Source: Atrichornis clamosus
Taxonomy: Eukaryota; Chordata; Aves; Passeriformes; Menuridae
Direction: 5' to 3'
NCBI GenBank assembly: GCA_013400975.1
Contig: WBMZ01009494.1
Coordinates: forward strand, 1-64,000
Length of the DNA: 64,000 nucleotides
Below the pieces are notes generated by a model. The model did not search any database. It worked only from the letters and a program-made list of their open reading frames with translations, and was not told the origin of the DNA. Made by a program: the position numbers and the translations under genes. Shown piece by piece: positions 48,285 to 60,400 of this stretch (position 1 is its first letter; each line of letters opens with the position of its first letter).

Positions 48285-49146
48285 AGGAAAATGGGCCAAA
48301 CACAAAAACAAGGTCAAGTGAAAAGGGAACAATACAGAGATGCTGCTTGCCACTCCAGGGAGAAAATTCTTGTGGTCAAAGCTCAATTGGAGTTGAAATC
48401 AGCCAGAACTGGGGGGGACAATAAAAAGAGTTTTTTCAGATATATGAATGGCAATAGACAGTGTAAAAATAACACCGTCCCATTACAGGATGAGGATGGT
48501 CACCTCACAAACAGGGACATGAACAAAGCATAGGTGTTTAACCCAGTCTTTGCCTCTGTCTTCAACACGGATGATGGCCCAAGGCGGTCTCAGTGCCCTG
48601 AGCTGGAGGACTGTGACTGAGAGAATGATACCTCCCAGTCGACCCTGAAATTGTGCAGGAACTGCTGCTCTATCTGGGTCCCTACAAATCCATGAGGTCT
48701 GATGGGATTAATCCAAGAATCCTCAAAGAGGGGAAGCCGAATGAATAGCAGCTGAGGTCACTTGGTCTGTTCAGCCTGGAGAAGAGGAGACTGAGGGGAG
48801 ACCCCATGGCAGTCTACAATTTCCTCATGAGGGAAGGTGAGGGGCAGACACTGATCTCTCCTCTGTGGTGACCAGTGACAGGACCCACGGGAATGGCCTG
48901 AAATTGTGTCAGAAAAGGTTTAGGCTGGGGGTCAGAAAAAGGTTTTTGCACCCAGAGGGTGGCTGGGCACTGGAACAGGCTCCCCAGGAAAGTGGTCACA
49001 GCACCAGCCTGACAGAGTTCAAGAAGTGTTTGTACAACACTCTGAGGCACATGGTGTGATTCTTGGGGTGTCCTGTGCAGGGCCAGGAATTGGACTTGAT
49101 GATCCTTGTGGGTCCATCCAACTCAGCTTGTTCTGTGATTCTGTGA
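48285..49146 (+). mobile_element. CR1 LINE with internal deletion and intact 3' tail
   Basis: About 860 bp, + orientation. The first part translates as the CR1 ORF2 linker between endonuclease and reverse transcriptase: MGQTQKQGQVKREQYRDAA, then KAQLELKSART and NKKSFFRYMNGNR, then DGHLTNRDMNKA. Near 48730 it jumps directly to the C-terminal and 3' region (TCTGTTCAGCCTGGAGAAGA, then GGAACAGGCTCCCCAGGAA). It ends with GGACTTGATGATCCTTGTGG and the tail TTCTGTGATTCTGTGA. Nearly the whole RT domain is missing, so it is non-functional. The tail type is typical of neoavian CR1 subfamilies. Confidence 0.95.
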
Positions 49147-52100
49147 GTATTATGGGAACTTACTCATCCACATTCCATTGTCCAGAGGAAAGAAAATTCA
49201 GACACATTTTAAGAGGCAGTTATGAAATGGTGTCTTAGAATAGGTTGTGATCAGATTTGTGTGTTTTGCTTGCAAACAAACAAAAAATCTCGAACAAGGA
49301 AAAAAATATCTAACTTCAAGTTTAATTAGAGTGTAATTAATTAGAGCATGTGAGTTATCACTCATCTGCATTTTGTAAATTTTTTCAGATTTCTTTGGAT
49401 TTTTTACATCACATCAGAATAGATTGCCTCCAGCTTTACTTGTCCAAACATGTGAGTAATAAAAATTGGATAGGCATAGTGTGCTGAAGTATCTCAGCAT
49501 AGGTGTTCATACCCACTGAAAAACAAAGGACTTTATATTAGAAAGGCAAACAACCATGAATAATCAAACAAAACTCTCCATGTGTATTAGAACTTAGGCA
49601 TAGTAGGAGGAATTAAAAAAAGAATCATTAGCAAAAGAACAGCTGTCAGAAACACATGTTTATTCTTTATGTGTCTCATGAGATATACAGCTTTCTTCTG
49701 TTATTGGAAAATTTAAATTGGTACTGTAATTTGTAATAAAAACAGTTCATGTAGCTTGACAGAAAAATAGTAAATTCTTTACAGTTCTTCAGGGCAGTAA
49801 TATCTATTAATAACAATGAACACTTACTAGAAGCCACTTAGTGACAGTTGCATACTGAATCTTGTAGATATTTTGTTTTAAAGGAAAACCCCTAATAAAT
49901 ATAATTCTGTACCCATCTAAAGCAAGATGATGTAAGGCCAAAATAATTTTTCTCACAGCTTAGTGATATAACTCTAGGCATAGTTTCTTTAACCTATTCC
50001 ACTTTAGTTATAGTCCTTCCTTTAAACAAAACAGCAAAATATACTGACTGTAATTTTGTTTTATTTCTAAAGATCTGTAAACTTATTTTTGTAAATGGTC
50101 TTGAATAGAGAACCAATTGACCACTGAACTGAAGGATCATTAGTAACAGATATTCTGTGCAGTATCTGAAGGCCATAATATTTACCATTAAACAATAGAG
50201 AGGCTCGATCCTCTCTCCCTATCCCTCATTGTCTTTTAGTAGATACGTAAAATGTAATTAAAGATGCTGTTAAAATGAGAGGCTTACTTAATGTAACTTC
50301 TGTCATGTTTCCCCAAGACTAAAAAGCATGCTTGTATGTATAAAGTATTTATCAAGAATTTATGATCTGAAGGGTGTAACTTACTGAACTGGTGGTCAGC
50401 AGGGTCAGGTTTGACATAACATAATTTTCCCAGAGTCCTGGTTGGCTGAAGAGAATACAGACTGTTGCTGAACAGTCTGTTGTACATACTTCCCTTCAGT
50501 ATTTAAAATCATGTGAGTGAAATACTGGTGTATGGGCAAAACCTAGCTTGCTCTTGGTTTTTTTTTTTTAAGAAAAACACAAACACTTTTGAAATGCCTG
50601 TTTTTAAGTCATTATGCCTCCTCAATATAAAACGTGTTCATGACTAGAAGAAACTGCAGCTTAAAATTCCTCAGGAATTTGAGAAATCTAGTCCCCAAAA
50701 GTATGATAAGCTTAGGGACCTTAGAATACAAGTGACTTTTAGGTTCTGGGCAGTGTTTCACTGAAGCACTAACATGAAGTAAATGTAACACAAAGCTCAG
50801 AAACATTGAGCAGTCCAATCACTACTGTGTTGAAGAGTAGAGTATACCAGGGAATATATATGTTTAAAAGTAAAAGTAATTTTTATTTTAAAAAAGCGGT
50901 CTGCTTTTGAATATATGCTTACTTTCTGTCACATGAAATGTCTCTTCACAGGTTAGTATTTTCCCTGTAAATGGAAGGTACTTACAAGAAGAAGGTAGAT
51001 ATGGAGTAGGTATGTAGGACTTGAGCTTATTTTCAGGAAAGAAACATTATAATCCTAAAACCTAAAGATTCTTACTCCTATCTGTGTTATTTTAAAAATT
51101 ACACTGAGAAGGGACCAGTCTCTGGAAAGTGCTGCCTCTGTGAGAGGAGTAGAGCTGAGCTATTGTGGTTGCACTTGAAGTCCAGTCAGGATTACTGTCT
51201 TCCCTTAGCTTCACCTGCCATTGCACTTACATACCTGCAAAAGGGGACACACATACCTCCAGGGTATGCAAAATCACATAAAACCACACTAAATTGGACA
51301 AGCTGGCTTCAAATAGGAAGAAACCAGTTTTAACTCCTTCTTCTAACTTTGTTTTTGCAAGGGTTAATATTTTGTTCCTTACTTTGGTATATGTTTGTAT
51401 TTCTTTCATTTTTTATGTACTAAATGCAGCTTCCAATCATATTTAAAATATTTTGATGAGACAACTGAAAGAAGAAGTCCTGTCTTAGAGGCAGTTTGGA
51501 GTAAAATAATACTTAAAGATGGTGCTAAATGTCCTACTGGCCTTCGAGGAGACCTGTGCAATAACCACTTTGCAAATGAGATAATTATATTTTTTTTCAT
51601 ATATTACTGTAAAAGGAAACATATGAAACCCTTCAAGACAATTGTATATACTTGGTAGAGTGCTTTCTATTGGTGATATTCGAAATAAGGATGATGCTTG
51701 GCAAAGATTCAGTTAATAACCTTTTGGCTCTTGCTGAGGCTTCAGGTGTATGACTGGTTAGACTCCAATTCAACCATTTAATGCAAGTTTTTTTATTTTT
51801 ATTGTTGGGAAGCAATATAATTATCCCCTTATTATCCTTTGAAATTACTGACTCAAAAATTTCTGAAGGGATTTTCAGCACGTACTTTTAAAATGAAACA
51901 TTTTGATGAGAATTAACACTGTGGAAACAAGTAACTGCAGATGGTAATTTCTCCCAATGTTATGAATATGGGAGGGGGTGAAAGAGCATTATACTTAGAG
52001 ATGGTAGAATATTGTTTGTCAAATACATTATTCAACAAATTATTTGTCATTGAATTATTTGAAACTCCCATTTCGCTATTACTATAGCTCACTGGAGAGA

Positions 52101-52826
52101 GTTCTCAAATATTTAAGTATTATGGAAATTGAATATTGAATAGTTCAGCCCCTTTTCTTTGTTTCATTACAAAAAAAAAAAAAAAGCTTTACATTCCTGT
52201 TTATCATATGCTGCCAGGTTCATTTAAAATACATAAAACTAAAAATGCTTTATATCTCTAAACTATATTGTGAGTGAAGACTAATAAAGACTGATTTTGC
52301 AGTGGCAATCATTTAGTTATTCTGATTGTTAAAGTAGAAGAAATTGAGAGGTTAAACTTTCTGAAGATACATAGCATAACTGAAGGCCTACACCCATGCA
52401 CTAATTATTGCTTTAAAAAGAGATCTTAATGAAAGGCAGTTTTTTCAAATGTAACCTTTACTTTGAAATTCTGTCACTTTCTGCCTAAGGTAAGCACTGT
52501 GTTAATACCTCTGGTTTCAAAAGTTGTACAATGTAAACAAATATTAGATTACTCACAACTACTTTCCTAGAATATGAATGAAAAGTAAATAGGCTAGAAT
52601 GGGATGGATGCATATGAATCACTGAGTCCCTTAAAATGATTGTTCCTGTAAATGAAGATTTTACCAAGGCTTTTGTGCTACAGTGTATTCTTCTGTCTTT
52701 GCCTTGTGACTGTGACCACACCAGCAGACTTTGCTGTGTTGTATCATTAATTTATCATTTCACTTGAGGAAAGTAACTTCCAACACTTGATGAAAATTCC
52801 TCGTGGTTGAATGGATAGTCCTTTAC
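49147..52826. other. Intronic sequence, nothing recognised
   Basis: AT-rich intron. The two-strand open stretch at 51395-51658 has no recognisable family. There is a poly-A run near 52171. Confidence 0.5.
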
Positions 52827-52949
52827 CTGAAAAGGCTGATTTCAGCATTTTCCAGGCAGGCTCAGGTGGATCCTTTGGAAAGCGTACTGGGTCCTTACTC
52901 GGCAGTTTCTTCTCCAAACAGTCCTGGTCATAGCTTGGAAATTCCTTCC
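52827..52949 (-). other. Candidate minus-strand coding exon, unrecognised protein
   Basis: Read on the minus strand, the acceptor GTTCTTCTTTCAG is followed by a 123-nt segment and then the donor TTTTCAG/GTAAAG (GT occupying 52825-52826). The segment has one fully open frame of 40 codons, entered and left in the same split-codon phase (two bases, 40 codons, one base). It encodes a charged, proline-rich peptide beginning KEFPSYDQDCLEKKLPSKDP and ending AWKMLKSAFS. It retains CpG dinucleotides, unlike the surroundings. I do not recognise the protein. It lies antisense within the PPFIA2 intron, so it could be an exon of a nested gene, a pseudo-exon from a lost gene, or chance. No partner exon was identified. 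Confidence 0.35.
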
Positions 52950-55900
52950 CTGAAAGAAGAACATCTTTAACAGTTCAGATCTGTTGGGGGTATTGACTGC
53001 TCCTAAAGCCAGGGATTTAAAGCTGGCCATGAGTATAAATCCAGCTGATGTACTAGTCAGACATGTCTGTGGATTGTGTGAAACATATGGAATGAGTGAC
53101 TGTGCCACGATGGCACAAGCCAGCTGTGGGGTACCAATGTACTGTGACTTAGACACATCTCTTCAGCGTGTTGTTGTCAGCAGCTGTTCCTGGGATGCTG
53201 TGAGTCACTGCCTAGGGATACCCCGAGCATAGTAGCTGGGTTTCCATCACAAATGATTAAGCAGGAACTACTGGCAGTGAACTGCAGCTTTGCTTCATAT
53301 CTACCACCATGGAGTGGAAGGACTCAATTCTTGTAGTGTAGGTGGGGAGGTTTCTTCTAAAGACCAGCTTTTCTTCATAACAGGCTAGGTGAAATTTGTG
53401 GTTGTGCCAAAGCAGCATTGCTTTCTCTTAATTGAGGACTTGCCGAGACAGTATGCTCAAGAGTAGAGTTTCATTGTAGCAAATGTTTTGGTTTTGTTTC
53501 CAGACTGAGATGAATTTCTATTTAAAGTTGTGCTTCTAATGGTGTTTATTAGCACGTAATATTTAGACTGCCCTGAAAACCATATCTTTCCTTCCAAATA
53601 AACATTATGTGATAGTCAATCGTAACTAATAAATACATAGCTGAATTATTGGGAGATATTTCTAATAATTGCACCTGATTAGATATTTTATAGTGCTGTA
53701 TTCTTCTTGGAAATCAGTGCTTCATTAAACACATTATTTCAGGGTGTGATCGCTCTGTGCCTTTATACTACCTGTGTTCAGGAAAATATATCAGCAGTTG
53801 TGTCGTGAGTCTCTCAGACATACTATTACTACTAAGACACTAATGTTTTCACTGTGTTTGTATCACTTTGGTATGATCTGTGTTCAGTTTCAGCATGAAA
53901 TATTCATTGCTTGTATTTCTTGAAATGCAAATGAAAAAAAGCACTTTAAAAAAATTGTAATTTTATTTGCTGCTTTACTAGATTCTGCTACATGGAGTCA
54001 TCTACCATGTTACATTTTAATGAAAAGAAACATTAATTTGTGTTGGTAGTCTGCCTACATTCCCTTTGCTTTCACTTAGACAAGAAAATTAACTATTGGT
54101 TTACATGTGTCTTCAACAGCATTTTTAACAGCATTGTCACAGCAATTAACCCATTACCACAACTTCAGTCATAATCTAGTTTATTTTTAATACACACTGG
54201 TGTTTCTTTTAAGACTGCGGTTTCATTTTAAAATTCTACTTTTTGCTTTTATGTGTCTTTCTTTGTTCCCTTTTTTTTAGTATTATATCAGGGTTTTTGT
54301 CAGTTTCTCACCTACATACGTTGTAGAGCTCAAAAGGGAGCATGTGAGAGCACCACCTTTCATAGCTGCCACAGAATCTTGGTTTATATACACAAGCTAC
54401 TTCTGATGTCTATATTGAGAAAATAGTGTAGTATTTATCTCAGTACTTACATGGAAGGCCTCAGAAAAGCCTCATACATGTGATGTGCCTGATATATCTG
54501 TCTCTTAGTAGGAAGTGGTTGTTGTTGCATGTATTCATTTGAGGGGGACATGAAACATTTGTCCTGTCAATAATGGATGTTGTAATATATAGGGAGAAGG
54601 AGTTGGATGAATAAGAGAACAAAATTTTGTAATGCTTTTTAAGTAACATCAAATTAATAGTTGTTCATTGTAGAATTGTGGAGAAAGATCGATTCTCTTA
54701 GAGAAAGTTTTTTGCTCTTTACAAATTTTACTGAAAAAAACCCTTACTTCAAATGTTGTAAAAAAATTACTTAATGCTTACCAATTAAAAAAAAAATATA
54801 AGAAACATGCATAATTACTGTAAAATTTCAGTAGCTTTGTGTGTAGTATCTCTGTGCATGACACTTGTATTTAGAACATTTAAAAATACTTATACCCTGA
54901 TTGCGTATGGAAATATATTTTTAAATAATTACAGACTTATAAAGGTAAAATGATGTTATTTTGCTGTTTGGGGTTTTTTGGATGGTGGTAAGAAAACCTC
55001 AGTATGTACACTACACTTAATTGGAGTTTTTTACATTAATGCTACGACCTTTCTAAATCATGCATATTTACTTGAGCTTTCTTTGTAGCCATGTTTCTGT
55101 TGTCTTGTCCTTTGAAGAAGATTATAGCATGGTACTACAATGGTTCAACTTCAAGGATTATTAAATTAGTTATGAACACAGATCTTTTTTCTGTAGTTTT
55201 TTTTGTGATTTCCTGTGTATATGTATGTGTCATATCAAATCCGTATTACAAATGGCCTTCCCTTGTGTTTTGTTATAGCAACATTACTTGTTTGTCTGGT
55301 GTAAAAATGTTAAAATAACTTTGGGAGTTTTGCTGTTCAGACAAGCTTTTTTTTGCCTTGTGCTTAGGAAATGGTTTTTTTTCCTCTTTCCCTGCAAAAA
55401 TTTTTAGCATCACTACTATTCTTCTCAGTTTTTCATCCCTGTGGTGTATGAAATCTTACCTTGTAATTTTGAGAGATCAATTTTCGAGAATGCACATTGT
55501 AATAAGACACTAGTTGTCCCAATATGCATGTTTAGTATTAAAAATGCATGTGTAAATGGCTAAACTGAAAAATAGAGTTTATACTAATAAAAATATAACG
55601 TAAGACCATTTTCATCAAGTTCCTGTTTTTATTGTGGTTGATACAACTACACATAAGTGAGAAAAGTTTTTGGGCAGTACTGATAATTACTTATCAGTAA
55701 GCCCTCGTTCTTTTTTGTAATAAATATTATAAAAATAATACTAATAAATATAATTCTCATGTGCCAGTCTTGTATTTGCATTAAATTTCAGCACTTGTGA
55801 GTCTCAATGTCTTAATTCGTATAAATTCTATTAAAAAAAAAAAGCTGGGTAGTCATGTTAGAAAAAAAAAGGTGGAATCTCTCAGGATATTCATTGTTAA

Positions 55901-56033
55901 AATTGTTTTTCTGTGAAAGCTAGGAGATAAGTGATGTTCCTGAACTTCATGTGCCTAATACATTGGTACATAAACTGCAAGGCATCATCCAGTAGAATGC
56001 ATTAAGTGTTGAATTTCTATTTTGTTTCTATAG
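52950..56033. other. Intronic sequence, little recognised
   Basis: 52950-53232 has both strands open and somewhat higher GC, directly beside the minus-strand candidate exon; no homology is recognised. The rest is AT-rich, with runs of A and T near 54780 and 55840. Confidence 0.45.
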
Positions 56034-56126
56034 GGTGAAGTGGTGCGTGAGGGGATGTTTGATTCAGACTATTTTGAAACTAATCTGGAAGAATTTTCAT
56101 CCACAAATTCAAATTTTGATATTTGA
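56034..56126 (+). other. Candidate + strand terminal coding exon, unrecognised
   Basis: A convincing acceptor, TCTATTTTGTTTCTATAG, ends at 56033. From the first exon base 30 codons stay open to TGA at 56124. The acidic peptide begins GEVVREGMFDSDYFETNLEE and ends FDI, and reads more like a protein C-terminus than translated intron. The upstream frame is closed by the TAG of the acceptor itself. The entry phase (0) matches the PPFIA2 donor at 13306, so an alternative short PPFIA2 isoform is formally possible (83 + 30 residues). A stranded pseudo-exon or chance are the alternatives. I do not recognise the peptide, and no obvious AATAAA follows closely. Confidence 0.3.
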
Positions 56127-57407
56127 TCCAGAAAGGAAGAATGTTTTTTAAAAAAAATAATACTTTTTTTCCAATTTAAGGTTATTGGGGGCTAATATTG
56201 ATTAGAAATAGACAGGCAGGTTTTAAAAAAAATTACTATTTTTGTCCCTTATTTAATGAGCATACTTAGAAGAAAAATGTTATCTGTGATTCCCACTTCA
56301 CTTAAATTCTGTTACATTGCCATTTGGAAAAAAAAGTATGTTCACCATACCTCATTCAGAATGCAAACGTGTGATAATGCTAATTAATGTTTCTGGAGTT
56401 AAGATATTTAATTGGGGAGCTAACTATAATTGGTATTTTAGAGTAGTTCATTTTAAAGCTTCTCACGTGGTCTTAATGAAACCAAATGGACTGGCTTGTC
56501 CTCTCTGGTTGGTGCTCATTACTCTGGACAAGTGTACCTGGAGCTCCCCTCACACCAGTGTGAGATAAAGCTGTTTCAGTGTAGGACAAGTGAGGACTGT
56601 TTTAGCAGGAAAGAAAGCACAAGATGAGGCCTAGGCTGCTAATTAATCTTAATTAGGAGCAATTTGTTTTAATCAGAAGTTCTACAGCCTACGCTAAGTA
56701 GTGCATTCCTCTCTGTAGCAGCTCTTTTCAGGAATTCCAGTGGATGAACCATGTATAATGCTTTGAATGCAGGTTGTATCTGAATGTCTGTGGAATCTTG
56801 ACGTGTACAGAGTACTTAAACCTCTAGTTACACTGAAGGACAACCGTAGTTTTTGGTAGTAGTAACACCTGCTACACTGCATTATTTTATTGTGCTCTGT
56901 TAGGAAGGTGAAGCATTGTACACACATTTGAGAGACAGAACTAGAGTTTGTTCACACTGGTGTTCTCCAGTAAAAAAAAAATATTTTAATTAGTTTAGAA
57001 GAGGTATAAGGAAGTCCATCCTCAAATATTTGGGTAAGGTTTCCTGAGTTTTACAAGGTCTGAGGACTAAGCTTTTACTTTTTCTCTGGTGGTGTTCATC
57101 CTTTTGCACCTGCTACTTGTGAGATTTGTAGCTATGTCTTCTAGGAGGTACTGGTGACCTTTTGGAAAAACTGTACCTAAAAGAGAAACAGTAGAAAACA
57201 GAGACTCAAAAACAGCCAGAGGGATTTTGGAGCTGCCTGTAATACAGCATATTTAATATCCAGATATAGTTTTTACCATACAAGAAGATTTTCCTGAAGG
57301 GATGAGGGTGCTGTTCTTGCATTTAAATACTTTCTCAAAGGTGCAGGACTAGGGCAAATATTTTAAAGTGTCGGATGTGAGGTACAGTGTAGGCACAGAA
57401 AATGAAA
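56127..57407. other. Intronic sequence, nothing recognised
   Basis: AT-rich intron. Open frames at 56317-56568 and 56694-56927 look random. Confidence 0.5.
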
Positions 57408-57472
57408 GAGCAGGTAAAGTTTGGACGTGTGATCTCAGAGATATTTTCCAACTTAAATGATTCTGTGAAATG
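57408..57472 (+). mobile_element. CR1 3' tail, diverged
   Basis: GTTTGGACGTGTGATCTCAG, then AGATATTTTCCAACTTAAAT and GATTCTGTGA, corresponds to the CR1 terminus (TTGGACTTGATGATC...TTTTCCAACCTAAATGATTCTGTGA). It is a short, 5'-truncated copy in + orientation. Confidence 0.82.
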
Positions 57473-60400
57473 ATTTTGTAAACTGTATTAAAGAAGTGGA
57501 AAATAGTACAATATTTTGCATTGTCTCAGAGACCTGAAGCAACTGTTGCATTTAAAGGATCGTTCTTTCTTTTCACTGATATATTAGTTATCATCCTATT
57601 AATCCAGATAAAGAATAGGGGAACAGCTCAGTTATATTGATTTCTGAAAGGAGAAAATGGAACCCAATAAACAACTAACATAAATGAAACTGGAAGGAAA
57701 ACTAGTAACAGTTTTATAGAACTTATGTTACATTTTTAAATTCAAAAATTAATTTGGAAAGTAAGACTCTTAATACGCTTTTGATGGTGAAAACAAACAT
57801 GGTCACAAAAACATATAGAAATAGTTCCTCTCATCTTATAAATGCTTTCATTTGAGATGGTAGGCTGTAGTGGTCTTAGCTAGAGTACAGTAAAAAAACC
57901 TGAAACATCTCACAAAAAAACCCCAAGCATTAGGCTGAGGTCAAGGACTGGAAAAAGTTGCACTGCCATTCATATTGTTACTTTAAAAATTTTTCCTAAT
58001 TACCATACTTCAAGATCATGGGCTTTCAAAATAGTATGTTTTTCTGTGTGAAGGTGAAGGAGGTAAGGCTTCAGGAGCTGAGACCTTCTGACAGCAGATT
58101 TGAGCTCGCTCACCCTGTGCGAGATGGAACAATCCCAGCTGGTAGAGAGTTCATGCACTGTGATTCCAGACCAAGGAACTGAGCTGTAAGCTGCTGCCCT
58201 TGATGTCATTGTCCTTTGGAGAAAGGATTTTTCTAGCGCCTTGATAAGGACACCAAATCGCAGCAGTCAGTAAGCACAAGTGAGAGCTCTGCACTGAGGG
58301 GAAGAAGCACAACTTTCCCCAGAAGATGGTTTGGAAGTCCAGTGACTGGCTTGGTGAACTCAGAACAGACACATCACTTGAGGTGGAACAGTCCTTTATC
58401 CTTTCTTGAATCCTAGTTGTATGAGCCTGGGGAGGAAGCACCTTTCAAGCAGATAATGTTTTTGTTACAGTACACAGCCAGTGAGATGCAGTGTCCAGCC
58501 CCAGGTCTCCTCATAGTAGTGAATGTCATCTCTGCCTTCAAACTGACTGACCCTCCCATAGCCATATTCATATGGATTGTTGGCACATGGTTTCAAGTTA
58601 AGGAACAGAGGAAGTAACTGGTACAGCCACCAGTTGAGGGGAGAAGTACTAATGGACATGTGAACCAGCAAGTTCATTCTAATGGGAAGGTACTTTTCCA
58701 TTACAGGCTTTGCAGGTAGACAAGTAAAACAAGGTGCCTATATGGCATTTCCTCATCATTTTGTACTCTCAAACCCTCCAAGTGTCCTCTATGTTATTGA
58801 GAATCTAATTTATTTCACAGCATGGTATAGTCTCACAGTAGTGAGACACAGCGTACCAGTTTTCCTGCTATATATTCAAGTGAATAGCTTTCTGAATTTT
58901 TAAATGTATGACTTCTGTTAGTTTGTTAATTGCTACCACAAAGGCTTCAGAGCTTCCAGGGCTAACTCATCCCTATTGTTTCCTCCACTCAAAATTCCTT
59001 TCTGTCACATCCCCATTCAAAATACAGAGCTATACAGGAAGACACTGGTCTATTCCTGCTGTTTGCCCTTTCCATTATCTTTCTGTTGATGCAGTTAACT
59101 CTTGGCTCAGGTGATCTCCTGACTATAATAAATGGTTCCTATACAGTAGAGGAAATATTAAAAAAAAAAAAATCCCTCACTCTTCTCCTTAGTCTGCAAA
59201 AGTCTATGGGAGTGCTAATTTCCTTGATGGTGTAAAACCTTGCATTATTACCCACTGGAGGTCATCAGCCATAAAGGATTACTTGTTTCATCCTTTTCCT
59301 TCTATAATGCCTTACATGTAACAGCATCCACAGACAAAGGTGACACCTTTTGACCAAGGTCAGCAAGAGGAAAAAGCAATTAGGAAATGATACAACAGTA
59401 GCCTGCCTCTGGAATACGTCGCTTAACAGAGGAATGCTTCAACAATAGAATTCTCTACTTTATCTGCCCAACAGAAACCAGAAACATAAACACTTGCTTA
59501 CTCAGTGAAGAGATTGCAAAGGAATTCTGTGAAATTTGTCAGCAAAAGTAGTGAGTTAAATGCCATGACTTGTATTACTCAAGCTGCCAACAAACTCACA
59601 GTCAGGCAAGGCTAAAATGTGGTAGTCTAGAGAGCATTTCCTTGCCATCCTCTGAATCGGTCTAGTTGGAGGCAAAGCTGTACTTGCCAGTGAAAGCCCT
59701 CCATATCCTGAAAATAACTTTCAGACATGGACATGGTGTTGAATTTTAGTAAAATTGCAACATAATAGGATATTTTTAGTGGTGTGATTGGTCTTATGAT
59801 TGCATAAAGCTTAATCTGTTTTTACTATGTGGTGTTATATTAATGATCTGTTGCTCAACTTGCAATTGAACCCTCTATATGGAGGAGGGTGTTTAATGTC
59901 CTTCTGGAGTGACAGTGTTTCAGGCATGGACAAGGTACTCTCAGACATTCACATCATATGTTATCTCAAATCAGGAGACTGGCAGGAGTACCATTAGATG
60001 GATATAAGGGCATGGAATATTGACTGAGGATTTAAAACTCTCAGCATCATATGTATCACAAATGCTTTTGTCAAAGTTACACATTCTTATTGGTAGCTTT
60101 TGGAAAAAGAAGAAAAATGAGATCCTTTCATTTTTTATTTTGATATAACAATTTTATTCTTTTCACTTGAGTCCAGAAATTGGTCACAGATACAACAACC
60201 AAGTCTTAGAAAATAATTTTGTCCTTTTAAGAATTTACCTATCTTTCCTCTTCATTTTCTATATCATATTTTCTACACAGACTTCTACTGTGGTAGTAAA
60301 TTACCAAAATTGTTGCCTTTCAAATCTGTGTTGGTTTTTTTTGGCAAGACTTGGGGTACTTAAAGAGATTAAGTAGGGCAAGCACTAAGTCTCTCAGCAC

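Noticed and set aside
51395..51658. 87-codon + frame with an overlapping minus frame
   Set aside because: Both strands are open, it grades into poly-T-derived Phe runs, and no homology is recognised.
58000..58620. Several overlapping open frames on both strands in a slightly GC-richer stretch
   Set aside because: No recognisable protein, repeat or convincing splice pair. Left as intron.
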